From Verrucomicrobiaceae bacterium (lineage in GTDB: Bacteria; Verrucomicrobiota; Verrucomicrobiia; Verrucomicrobiales; Akkermansiaceae), in assembly GCA_027491155.1 (NCBI GenBank), contig JAIXWR010000013.1, positions 1 through 64,000 of the forward strand: a stretch of DNA of 64,000 bases. The letters are read 5' to 3'. Under the pieces are notes generated by a model. That model was given only the letters and a program-made list of their open reading frames with translations, was not told where the DNA came from and did no database searches. A program made the translations under genes and the position numbers. This document shows, one piece after another, positions 26,025-35,100 of this stretch (position 1 is its first letter; every line of letters starts with the position of its first letter).

Positions 26025-26897
26025 TCATCGTGCTGCCAACCAGTCGAGCACCGGTCCCCGGTGGCGGAGGGGCAGGGAGTAGTGGCCTTCGCCGGGTTCC
26101 CAGTGGCACTCGGCGCCGGGGATGCGGGCGGCGAGTTTTTTGGCGGCGGAGCAAGGCAGGTTGCGGTCGGCCAGGCCGTGCCAGATGGCGACCGGGACGC
26201 GGATGTCTTCCGGCGAAAAGTCCCAGGGGGCGAGGTAGAGCTCGCCATGATCCACGACGCGGCCGGCGCCGTGGCGGACGGCTTCGAGGTAGCTTCGGGT
26301 GACGCTTTCCCAGCAACCGGTGTCGGCGATGGCCTCGCGGTCGGCGGGGGCGATGCTGCGGAGCATCCAGGACATCGGGGCGCGGTCGATGCCGCGGGAG
26401 ATCATCCAGCGGCTGGCGGCGATGGCGGCCGGGGTGGCGGCGCGGCGCAGTCGGCGGAGGCCGATCAGGGTGCGGTAGGTCCAGTGCAGGTCGGCACGGT
26501 CGGTGGGGTCGCCCAGCGGCGGCGCGCCGCAGACGATGGCGGTGGCGTTGACGCGGTCCGGCAGGGCGGCGGCGGTGGCCAGGGCATAAGGACCGCCGCC
26601 GGACATGCCGTAGAGTCCGAAGCGGCCGAGGCCGAGCGCGTCGGCGAGCGCGGCGACATCGGGCGCGATGCCGCGGAAGCCGGAGATGGTTGCCGGATCG
26701 GAAAGCCCGGTGCCGGGACGATCCGGCGCGATGACCCGGAGGCCGCGCTCCGCGGCGAGTTCGTGGACGAGCTTCGCCTGATAGCGGCTGCTCGGCCAGC
26801 CGTGGAAGAAGAAGACCGGCTTGCCGGCGGGATCGCCGTAGTCGCCGAAGCCGATCCGCCGGCCGTCGGGAAGCCGGAGCTGTTCGTCTTGCTTCAT
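26025..26897 (-). CDS. alpha/beta hydrolase
   Basis: The 290-residue protein is a cytoplasmic alpha/beta-hydrolase-fold enzyme without a signal peptide. The oxyanion region is FFFHGWPSSRYQAKLV, the nucleophile elbow GMSGGGPYAL carries the catalytic Ser, and IWHGLADRN provides the acidic residue. GEGHYSL near residue 275 provides the catalytic His. A cap domain is present between about residues 125 and 205. The natural substrate (ester, epoxide or lactone) cannot be told. It is followed 9 bases later in the operon sense by... its upstream neighbour, the glyoxalase-like gene, and the two appear to form a two-gene operon. Confidence 0.85.
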   Translation of the reverse strand: MKQDEQLRLPDGRRIGFGDYGDPAGKPVFFFHGWPSSRYQAKLVHELAAERGLRVIAPDRPGTGLSDPATISGFRGIAPDVAALADALGLGRFGLYGMSGGGPYALATAAALPDRVNATAIVCGAPPLGDPTDRADLHWTYRTLIGLRRLRRAATPAAIAASRWMISRGIDRAPMSWMLRSIAPADREAIADTGCWESVTRSYLEAVRHGAGRVVDHGELYLAPWDFSPEDIRVPVAIWHGLADRNLPCSAAKKLAARIPGAECHWEPGEGHYSLPLRHRGPVLDWLAAR

Positions 26898-26906
26898 CGG
26901 CGCGGC

Positions 26907-27281
26907 TCAGCGCTCCAGGATTTCGACCTCGTAGCCGTCGGGATCGGTGACAAAGGCCATCTTGCGGCCGCCGGTGGAGAACTTCTCGCGCCAGCCGCCG
27001 GGCCAGATCTCGATGCCCGCTTTTTCGAGGCCGTCGCAGTAGGCGATGATGTCCGGCACGCCGAGGCAGGTGTGCATCAGGTCCTCCGGGCAGGTGGCGG
27101 TGTAGTCGGGCGAGTGGCAGAGCTCGAGGAAGACGTCGTTGCCGGGGAGTTCGAGGAAAGCGAGGCGGTTGCCCTGGGGCGAGTCCTGGCGGCGGGCGTC
27201 GGTGTAGCCGAGTTTCTGGTAAAAGGCGACCGAGCGCTCGATGTCGGCGACGCGGATGCGGGTGTGGAGGAACTTGATCAT
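26907..27281 (-). CDS. gloA: glyoxalase I-like VOC metalloenzyme
   Basis: The 124-residue protein from ATG 27281 is a single vicinal-oxygen-chelate unit. It resembles lactoylglutathione lyase, which isomerises the methylglyoxal-glutathione hemithioacetal. All four metal ligands expected for glyoxalase I can be placed: the His in LHTRIRV, the Glu in VFLELCHS, the His in DLMHTCLGV and the Glu in GYEVEIL. ERSVAFYQKLGY and VTDPDGYEVEI are typical of the family. It is 9 bases upstream of the alpha/beta hydrolase gene. Related VOC enzymes include dioxygenases, so the exact substrate is less certain than the fold. Confidence 0.85.
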   Translation of the reverse strand: MIKFLHTRIRVADIERSVAFYQKLGYTDARRQDSPQGNRLAFLELPGNDVFLELCHSPDYTATCPEDLMHTCLGVPDIIAYCDGLEKAGIEIWPGGWREKFSTGGRKMAFVTDPDGYEVEILER

Positions 27282-27369
27282 GGCGCGCGGAGCATCGCCC
27301 GGCGGCGGCCGGCTGTCATGCGCGGATCTCGCGTGGATTTGCAAATCCGCCGCACGGGTGATCCGGAAC

Positions 27370-27399
27370 TTGTGATCGGGGCGCGGGCGGGCCTAGGGT
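27370..27399 (+). promoter_or_regulatory. candidate promoter of the universal stress protein gene
   Basis: TTGTGA (27370-27375) and TAGGGT (27394-27399) are separated by 18 bases, ending 9 bases before the start ATG. Transcription from here would give a nearly leaderless messenger RNA. Confidence 0.35.
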
Positions 27400-27408
27400 G
27401 CAGCTGTC

Positions 27409-27858
27409 ATGAAAACCATTGTAGCCGCCGTCGATTTCTCGAATGCCACCGCAGGAGTGCTGGAAGCCGCCGTGAAGATCACGCGCGCCTTCGGTTCGTC
27501 GCTCCACCTGCTCCACGTGCTGGAGCCGGAGCCGAGCTACACGGCCTACGGGTTCACGCCTGACGAGTTCCCGGCGATCCACCTGTTCCAGGAAGAGGCG
27601 CGGAAGCGGGCCACGGCGCGCTTGCAGGAGGTGCTGGCGAAAGTGGCGGGCGATGTCCCGGCCGCGACCGTCCATCTGGCGGAGGGCAGTCCCTTGCACG
27701 CGACCTTGGACTACGTCGAAAAGACCGGGGCGGATCTGGTGATCCTCGGTTCCCACGGCCACGGTGCCGTCGCGGCGCTGCTGCTGGGCAGCGTGGCGGA
27801 AGGCATGGTCCGCAAGGCCGTGGTGCCGACGCTGGTGGTGCCGGCGCCGGGGAAATGA
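27409..27858 (+). CDS. universal stress protein (UspA family)
   Basis: UspA proteins are small cytoplasmic ATP- or nucleotide-binding proteins induced by stress and energy limitation. The 149-residue protein is a single Usp domain. It opens with MKTIVAAVDFSNATAG, the usual first strand with a conserved Asp. The nucleotide-binding motif GSHGHGAVAALLLGS fits G-x2-G-x9-GS, and the protein ends VVPTLVVPAP. It is likely the ATP-binding class. It is monocistronic, followed by an intergenic inverted-repeat element. Confidence 0.9.
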   Translation: MKTIVAAVDFSNATAGVLEAAVKITRAFGSSLHLLHVLEPEPSYTAYGFTPDEFPAIHLFQEEARKRATARLQEVLAKVAGDVPAATVHLAEGSPLHATLDYVEKTGADLVILGSHGHGAVAALLLGSVAEGMVRKAVVPTLVVPAPGK

Positions 27859-27868
27859 CCGCCGGACC

Positions 27869-27999
27869 TGTAGCGGCGGGTCCATGACCGCCGCTGACTA
27901 CAATTGAAGCACGGGAGTGTCGGTTGAAGAATTGGAGGCTCGGACGGAGATTCCCGTTGCTTCATTACAAAGTGCGGCGGTCGCAGACGCGCCGCTACA
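27869..27999. repeat. 131-bp fold-back element with nested inverted repeats
   Basis: The outer arms TGTAGCGGCG (27869-27878) and CGCCGCTACA (27990-27999) are perfect inverses, each adjoined by a GACCGCCGC-like core. Inside, 27905-27916 (TGAAGCACGGGA) pairs with 27952-27964 with one extra base. The whole unit could fold as a long imperfect hairpin. It lies between the universal stress gene and the end of the CotH gene. It is probably a dispersed repeat of a miniature-element type. Confidence 0.6.
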
Positions 28000-28015
28000 G
28001 CGCTGATGCGGCCTG

Positions 28016-31000
28016 TCAGGGTGCCGGCACGTAGCGGAGCTTCAGGAAGCGCTTCGGGGCGCTGCTGTCGGCCGTGTCGCGGAAAACGACTTCCTCGGCA
28101 TCGCCGGATAGCGGGCTGCTTTCCGCGGCGGTGGTCGCGACGACCGGCCATGACGTGAGGTTGCTGCCGGCGAGGAGTTCGTAGGTGACATCGAGCGCGC
28201 CGGCCGGCCGGCGGAAGCGCAGGGCGGGGCGGCGGACGGTGCCGTCCATCGACCAGATGAAGCCGAGCACGGGCTGGTCGGCCACGCGGGGGTCGGTGGC
28301 GAGCGCGTATTCGTCGGCATTGCTCCGGCCGTCGCCGTCGGGATCCGCGGCGGGGCCGGAGACCAGCGGGTCGTCGCGTTCCAGCGAGGTGAAGTGGAAA
28401 TTGTCCCAGCCGTAGTAGGCTTGTGCGAAGCCGCTGTCGCCGAGGCCCGGGCTGCCCTGGGGGCCGGCGCTGAGGGCCCAGCGGACGGGATCGCCGAACT
28501 CGTTATGAGGCGTGCCGGCATCGCGCAGGACCAGCGAGCGGCCGCTGCCGTCGGCGGCGGGGTACCAGCCGTCCTTGTATTCGAAGTCGAGGATGATCTC
28601 GCCGACGGGATCGGTGAGTTCCAGCGTTTCGCCGGTGTTGGCGAGGACGCCCTCGTAGGGTCCAAGTACGGGAACCGTCGTAGCAGGATGGCGCAGCGCG
28701 AAGGCGGCGGGATTCTTCGCCAGCACGATCCTTCCGCCGGCCGGCAGCGAGTGGGCGGGGAAGGTGAAGGTGATGCCCTGGGTGAACGCGGTGCCGGCGA
28801 GCTGGAGGGAGGAAGTGCCGGTATTGACGAGCTCGAGGTATTCGAACTCGTCCTCGGTGACGCCCGGCAGCGCGAGGTCCTCGGCCGGGGCCGGCGGCGC
28901 GGGATGGTACTGGATTTCCGAGATGCGGAGGAATTGCTGGAGGGCGGAAGGCGTGCCGGCGTAGCTGAAGGTGGCGATCAACTGGCCGGCGGGATCGCGG
29001 AGATTGAGCGTTTCGCCGCGGGCGGAGAGTTGGCCGGAGTAGTTCCCCTGCACGAGGCGTTTCTGGCCGCCGGTCGGTCCGCTGGTCCGGCTGCGGAAGG
29101 CGAAGGCATCCTTGGCGACATGGAGCAGGCCCTTGTATTCCACCGCGGCGCTGCCGTTGCCGGGGAGGATCACGGTGCCGCCCTCGAACGCGTGGTCGAC
29201 GGCGCCGTCGAGCGTCCAGCCGGAGAGGTCCACGGTGGTCGCGGTGGTGTTCCGGAGCAGGATGTACTCGTGGTTCTGGTTGCCGGACGAGGGCAGGAAA
29301 TCGACCGAATCGATGGTGACCATGCCGGCCACGTTGGTCTGGCCGGTGTTGGGGATCTGGGTGCCGGCGAGGTTGCCGGGCGAATAGAGGATCGGCCGGC
29401 CGATGCCGTTGTTGAAGAGGAAGGAGCGGCGTGGTCCGAAGTAGCCGGTGACCACGCGTTCGACCTCCTCGCGCGGCCGGTTCTGGATGAAATTGGCGTG
29501 GATCCCCCACTTGGCGAAGTCGAGGTCGCCGTCGGTCCAGGTCGAAACGGCCGGGTCGGGGTCGACGCTGGCGGCGATGGCCCGCATGTGGGTTTCGAGG
29601 AAGCCGTTCACCGTGCCGGGCGGCTGGAGGTACTGGTCCATCAGCGTGCGCATGCGGCGCACCCACATGTCGCGCAGTTCGGGGGACTCGAGGATGAGGT
29701 TGTAGAAGCGGTTATTGAGGGTGTGGGCGTTGAGCGGGTTCTGGTACGACATCATGTCGTTGAAATAGCCGCCGGTGGCGTTGTCGCCGTTCCAGTTGTG
29801 GCCATGGGAAAGATCGACGTCCCAGATGATCGGCCGCCATTCGCGGGTCCGGTTGGTGTCGCGGTAGAGGTAGAAGTTCTTGTGGCCGTGGTCGCGGTCG
29901 CTGTTGAACTGGCGGACCACCAGGTAGTTGACCGTGGCGGGGAGGTTGAGGTTGTCGTAGGCGTAGGTCCGGCGGCTGTCGAGGGACAGGGCGGGGTCGA
30001 GCGCGGCGGCCATCGAGGTGAGGTCGCTGTTGTTTTCGTTGAGGCGGGTTTTCTTCTCCGCGCTGGTGGTCAGGTTTTCGGCGTAGATCTTGTAGAAGGC
30101 ACCTTCGCCATCGAGCCCGTTGCGGTCCAGCAGCCGGTCGTCGCCGTCCTCGACAAGGTCCATCACGCCGTGGAAGGCGCCGTTGAGCTGGGTGCGGACG
30201 GGGAAAGCGAAATGGTAGGGGGTGCCGGCGAGCTTGGCCGTCTCCTGGCTGAGGGTGTTGCGGGCCTTGGTCTTGTCGGCGTAGTTGGTCAGCAGGTTGA
30301 GGTCTTTCACCGGGCGTTCGCCTTCTTTCCAGACGAAGCGGAAGTCGCTGTTGGAGTCGAAGTCGTAGCTCTTTTTGGCGAAGCCGGCGGTCGTCTGGCC
30401 GTGGATCTCGTGGCCGATGTTGTCGTAGAAGCGGCCGAGGTAGTAGCAGGACCCGCGGAAGGCGGCGGCGGTCGGGCCGGTGGCAGGGGCGCCCTCGACG
30501 AACCAGTCGAGGATGGGGAGCTGGCTGGTGGCGGTGGACGGGTCGGTCGCGACGGTGCCGAAATACTGCGGCGAATCGGCGGGGCTGGCGTAGGCGGGCA
30601 GCTTCGTGATGTTGCCGGCATTGTCCTGGGCTTCGAAGCGCCAGCGGAACATCTGGCCGGCGGCCGGGGCGGTGGTCGGCAGGTTGGCGGAGTAGATGCC
30701 GTCGCCCGCGGTGGTGTCGGCCCCGGTGCCGGAGTCGTTCAGCGAAATGGCGGCGGATTCCGCGCCCCACATCGTGCGGTGGTAGGTGCGGACGGCGGAG
30801 ATGTTGTTCTTGGTCCTGATCACGCGCACCGTGACTTTCATCGGCGGGCTCGCGGCGCTGCCGAGCGGGCGCGGCACCAGGGGATCGGCCGGGGTGGCGT
30901 CGTAAATCACCGGACCGGCGGAGCCCGCGCCGTTCGCGGCATTCGGGGTGGGCGGGCTGAAGTAGACCTCGGAGCCGATTGTGCCCACGGTGGTCGCCAC

Positions 31001-32029
31001 GATTTCCGGGAGCAGGAGGAAATCGGAGCTTGTAGGCGTGATGTTCAGGCCTTGAACGGCGAGGACGTTGTTGCCGGAGAGGACCAGCGACGACGGGATG
31101 GTGAATTCGGTCCAGGAGTTGACGATCGCCTCGTCGAGGTTGGCCGCGGCGGTGGAATTGTAGGCAGGCGAGGCGGGGGCGTTGGCGCGGCCGATCTCGG
31201 TGCCGTTGAGCCAGGCGACGAAGCCGTCCTCGTATTTCATCCGCAGCTTGTAGGTAGTGTAGGCTGCGGGGCTGGGGACGGAAAAGAGCCGGCGGAAGAG
31301 GATCGACGGGTTCACGCCCTGCATCGCGGTCTGGCAGTTGGTGGTGACCCACGGGAGCATGCCGCCGTCGCCGGAGTCGAAGCCGAGACCGGTGGTGGCC
31401 AGCGTCCATGCGGCGTCGTTGAAGGAGGGGCTGACATTCCAGCCGCCGGCGAGGCCGGTGCCGACGTCGCCGGCTCCGTAGTTGCTGCCGCTGTAGTTGG
31501 TCTGGCCGGTGGTGTTGTTTCCGAGCACCCGGTAACGGCCGGTCTGGCCGGTTCCGACCAGGGTGGTGGAGCTTTGGACGAAAGTGACGCCGTAGGAGAT
31601 GTCGGGGGCCTGGGCGGGATAGGAGGCGCCGAGGGTGTCCGACCGCACCGGCGCGCCGGTGGTCGGATGGGGGTAGTAGAGGCCGAGGAATCCGCCGGTC
31701 CGGCTCAGGCTGAAGTTGGTGTGGAGGGGGGCCGCCGGGTTGGTGCGGTTTTTCCCGGAGGCCCAGACCAGCAGGGTGCCGTTGGCCGGGATGGAGACCG
31801 CGGGGAAGGTCCACTGTTTCTTGTTCAGGCTGTTGTCGGTCAGCCACCAGCCGCCGAGGTTGACCGGGCTGGAGCCTGTGTTCAGCAGCTCGATCCAGTC
31901 CGCGCTGTCGCCGTTCTCGTCCTCGATGCCGATCTGGTTGTCCGCGAGAAACTCGGAAATGACGACCTGCGCCTCCATGCCGCCAAGGGCAAGGGCGAAG
32001 AGGCCGGAAGAAAGAAGCAAACGTCGCAT
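28016..32029 (-). CDS. large exported CotH-kinase/lamin-tail-domain protein
   Basis: The 1337-residue protein starts with a signal peptide (residues 1-19, MRRLLLSSGLFALALGGME). A lamin-tail (LTD) domain follows at about 20-130 (ISEFLADNQIGIEDENGDSADWIELLNTG). A beta-rich central part comes next, then a CotH-like kinase region at about 540-750. The latter contains a signature WDVDLSHGHNWNGD that matches the D-x-D metal-binding end of CotH kinases. Two further LTD domains are near 890-980 and 1030-1105. The C-terminus, ending LKLRYVPAP, resembles sequence found in other exported proteins here. CotH kinases phosphorylate spore-coat or extracellular proteins; the substrate in this organism is unknown. 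It lies 143 bases downstream of the RHS gene on the same strand. Confidence 0.85.
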   Translation of the reverse strand: MRRLLLSSGLFALALGGMEAQVVISEFLADNQIGIEDENGDSADWIELLNTGSSPVNLGGWWLTDNSLNKKQWTFPAVSIPANGTLLVWASGKNRTNPAAPLHTNFSLSRTGGFLGLYYPHPTTGAPVRSDTLGASYPAQAPDISYGVTFVQSSTTLVGTGQTGRYRVLGNNTTGQTNYSGSNYGAGDVGTGLAGGWNVSPSFNDAAWTLATTGLGFDSGDGGMLPWVTTNCQTAMQGVNPSILFRRLFSVPSPAAYTTYKLRMKYEDGFVAWLNGTEIGRANAPASPAYNSTAAANLDEAIVNSWTEFTIPSSLVLSGNNVLAVQGLNITPTSSDFLLLPEIVATTVGTIGSEVYFSPPTPNAANGAGSAGPVIYDATPADPLVPRPLGSAASPPMKVTVRVIRTKNNISAVRTYHRTMWGAESAAISLNDSGTGADTTAGDGIYSANLPTTAPAAGQMFRWRFEAQDNAGNITKLPAYASPADSPQYFGTVATDPSTATSQLPILDWFVEGAPATGPTAAAFRGSCYYLGRFYDNIGHEIHGQTTAGFAKKSYDFDSNSDFRFVWKEGERPVKDLNLLTNYADKTKARNTLSQETAKLAGTPYHFAFPVRTQLNGAFHGVMDLVEDGDDRLLDRNGLDGEGAFYKIYAENLTTSAEKKTRLNENNSDLTSMAAALDPALSLDSRRTYAYDNLNLPATVNYLVVRQFNSDRDHGHKNFYLYRDTNRTREWRPIIWDVDLSHGHNWNGDNATGGYFNDMMSYQNPLNAHTLNNRFYNLILESPELRDMWVRRMRTLMDQYLQPPGTVNGFLETHMRAIAASVDPDPAVSTWTDGDLDFAKWGIHANFIQNRPREEVERVVTGYFGPRRSFLFNNGIGRPILYSPGNLAGTQIPNTGQTNVAGMVTIDSVDFLPSSGNQNHEYILLRNTTATTVDLSGWTLDGAVDHAFEGGTVILPGNGSAAVEYKGLLHVAKDAFAFRSRTSGPTGGQKRLVQGNYSGQLSARGETLNLRDPAGQLIATFSYAGTPSALQQFLRISEIQYHPAPPAPAEDLALPGVTEDEFEYLELVNTGTSSLQLAGTAFTQGITFTFPAHSLPAGGRIVLAKNPAAFALRHPATTVPVLGPYEGVLANTGETLELTDPVGEIILDFEYKDGWYPAADGSGRSLVLRDAGTPHNEFGDPVRWALSAGPQGSPGLGDSGFAQAYYGWDNFHFTSLERDDPLVSGPAADPDGDGRSNADEYALATDPRVADQPVLGFIWSMDGTVRRPALRFRRPAGALDVTYELLAGSNLTSWPVVATTAAESSPLSGDAEEVVFRDTADSSAPKRFLKLRYVPAP

Positions 32030-32172
32030 TTCGGGGAGTAAGCGGGGGTTAAGTGACAATCTGGTCACGCGCCGGCCGGCCTGCAACCGCGGAATTCGGG
32101 CGCGGGGCTTCCCCAAGCGGGTGATGGGCCCGCCCGGCCGGGGGCGACGGAACCCGGCCGGGCCGCGGGAGC

Positions 32173-35100
32173 TTATTTCAGCACGGTCACGTGGCCGCGC
32201 CAGAGCGGGGCGGAAGTCGTCATGCCGAGGTCCGGACTGTAGACGCCAGCGGGGCTGACAAAGCGGCGGATCGAGGGCTCCCACAGGGTTTCCGGTGCCA
32301 TCCAGCGGAGCGGACCCGTCGCCGAGCTGGCGGAGGTCGGCGTGCCGTCGGCCGCGAGGAAGAGGGGCGTTCCCGCATCGTCGCAGTCGAAGCGTTCCAG
32401 CGGAATGCCCGAACCATCGGCGAGCATGGAAACGAAATAACCGGGCTTCGGCCAAATCCGATTGCCGCCGGGGCAATTGCCGGAACTCCGGCCCGCGATG
32501 TGGTGGCCGACCGTGCATTTGATGATCGGTCGACCCGTCCGCATCGCCGCGCTGGTATCGACCGGGTAGTAGAGCGTCCCGTTGCGGGTGGAGATGCAGT
32601 GTTTCACTCCGCCGGAAGCGACGATGGTGACGGCCGCATTGACCGTGCCGCTGCCGTCGTCGTTGAGCTCCTGGATGCAGGTGCCGCCGTCGTAAACGAA
32701 GCTCGTGATGGCCGGCGGCAGGCCGGCGCTGCCACCGGTGGTGCTGCCGCTGACGCGTCCGAGGGCGTCGTAGGTGTAGCTGACGAGCACGGTGCCGGCT
32801 GCGGGGTTGCTGACCGAGACGAGGCGGTCGGCGGCATCGTAGAGCGAGAGGTGGGCGACGGTCCCGCGGTGGATGGTCTTCAGGTTGCCGTTGTCCGTCC
32901 ATTCGAGGGCACCGCCGGGCCAGGTGCTGTACTGGCCCATCTGCTGGTCGCCGGGCGGGTTGCCGTTGTCCTGGGTGTAGGCACCCGGATTCGAACCGCC
33001 GGTCGCGGTGATCCTGCGGCCTTCCAGGTCGAGCACGTAGGTGACATCGCTTTCGATGATCGGGGGAGCACCGGCGAGTTCGCGGCGGCGGGTCACGCAG
33101 CGGGTGATGTCGCCGAGCGAGTTCAGGGTGAATTCCTTGATCCGGCCCGGCCCGCCGACGGCCCCGGAGAATGCGGTTTCGCAGCGGATCTCCTGCTGGT
33201 TTGCATTGCGGAAGTGGGTGGTCGCGCACTGGATGCTCGAGGTGGAATCGCGCACCGTCACCTTGACGCAGGCGTCGAAGCTGAAGTCGGACGGATGGTA
33301 GTCCGGGTCGTCGCCGTCGCCGCGGTAGACGAACTCGGTCACCACGCCGTTGGCCTGGGTGCTGCGCCAGACGCGGGAGCCGGCGTATTCCAGGACGACC
33401 ACCGGGACCGGAGCGGGGAGTCCGGCGGCATTGAGCGCGGTGATCGAAAGCGGCAGCCCGAGCGCGTCGCGGGATTCGGCGAAGCGGCGGCCGTCGGGGT
33501 AGGTGATGGTGGTCCGCCCGCGGTGGTTGTAGCTGCTTGAGACCAACTGACCGTTTTGCGTTTCGGAGAGCAGGTTGCCGAGCGAGTCGTGGCTGAATTC
33601 GAGCAGCGAGTCGCCTTCCTCGCAGCGGACGAGGCGGCCGAGCCCGTCGTAGGTGCGGGTGCTTGGCGGCACCGGCAGCACTTCCTTGGGCAGCGAGCCG
33701 TGGCTGACGGAAATGACGCGGCCCTTGGCATCGAAATCGCAGGTCACGATCGCGCCGTTCTTGCGCTGGAAGGCGGCCGCCCGGCCGAGTGCGTCCCAGG
33801 CGACGGTTTCGAAGGTCAGGTCGGGATGGTCGGTGCGGACCAGCCGGCCGAGGCCGTCGCGGGTGAAGGAAGTACGATGCCCGTAGGAGTCCTCGGTGTG
33901 GACCGGTTCGCCGCAGCGGACCAGCGAGGAACCGAGGATATCGAGGTCGCCGTCGCCATCGACATCGGCGGAAACCCGCGTGCTGACGGGGCCGGCGGCG
34001 GTGCTGAAGTCGTAGGCGGTGTGGACGGCGAGCAGTCCGGGCTGGAGGACGAGGACCCGCCTGCCGAGCGAGTCCAACTGGAACTGGGCGACATTGCCGC
34101 GGCCGTCGGTGCAGCGGATGACCCGGCCCAGCGGGTCGCGGACGTAGGAGACGCTGAAAGTCTTGTCCGGCTTGCCGGCGATGCGGAAGTGGTCGGTCTG
34201 GCCGCAGACCAGAGTGTCGCCGCGGGCATCGCGGGTGATGCTGACGGTGGAAGCGCCATCGGTGCAGGTGGCCACGCGGCCGGCGCGGTCGTAGGTGCAG
34301 GCGAGGAGCAGGTCGCCGTTGCGGGTGACCGACTGGATCAGGCCGGCGGGCGAGCGGTCGACCACGGTGGTCTCGGTCACCGGCGGGGCGGTGGAGCCGG
34401 GGGTGAAGCGGTCGGCGACCATCGTGTCGTCCTCGGTTTCCACCGCGAAGAAAGCGGCGCAGCTGCCGTCCCAGCAGCGCACCGGCCGGGAGGGCGGGCA
34501 GACGCTGCGGTTGGCATTGGGATCGCCGGTCTTGTTGCTCTTGAGCACCTCCACCCGGGTGCGGGTGGCGTAGCCGCCGCGCCGTGCGAGGGAATCGTTG
34601 ATCTCATTCTCCCAGGCCTGGTAGAGGATCTCCGGGCGACTCCTCATCCGGTGGACCGAGAGCAGGGTGTTGCCGGCCGAGCCGGGGATGTCCTCGACCT
34701 CGCCGTGTACGGAGAAGGTCACGGTGCCGTCGTTGGCGTAGGCGCAACTGGCCACGTTGCCCATGGGATCGGTGATCGAGGACGGGCGGCGGAAGCTGTC
34801 GTAGGTGAAGAGGATTTCCGGGCCGGTGAGTCCGGGAGCCACGGTGGCGCAGCGGACGAGGGAGCCGAGCAGGTCGTAGTCGCACTCCGTGGTGACCGAG
34901 CCCGCGACCCCGAGTCCGCCTTCGATGCAGCGGTGGAGCAGCCCGCGTTCGTCCCAGCGGTAGTCGCACACCCGGTCGGAGGCCTGGTTGCGGCAGGCGG
35001 CGGGGATGGTCATGCGGACGCACTGGCCGGCGGCATCGTAGGTGAAGTCGCAGACCGCGAACTTCGCGAGGTCCCCTGCCGGGACTTCGGTGGCGGTGCC

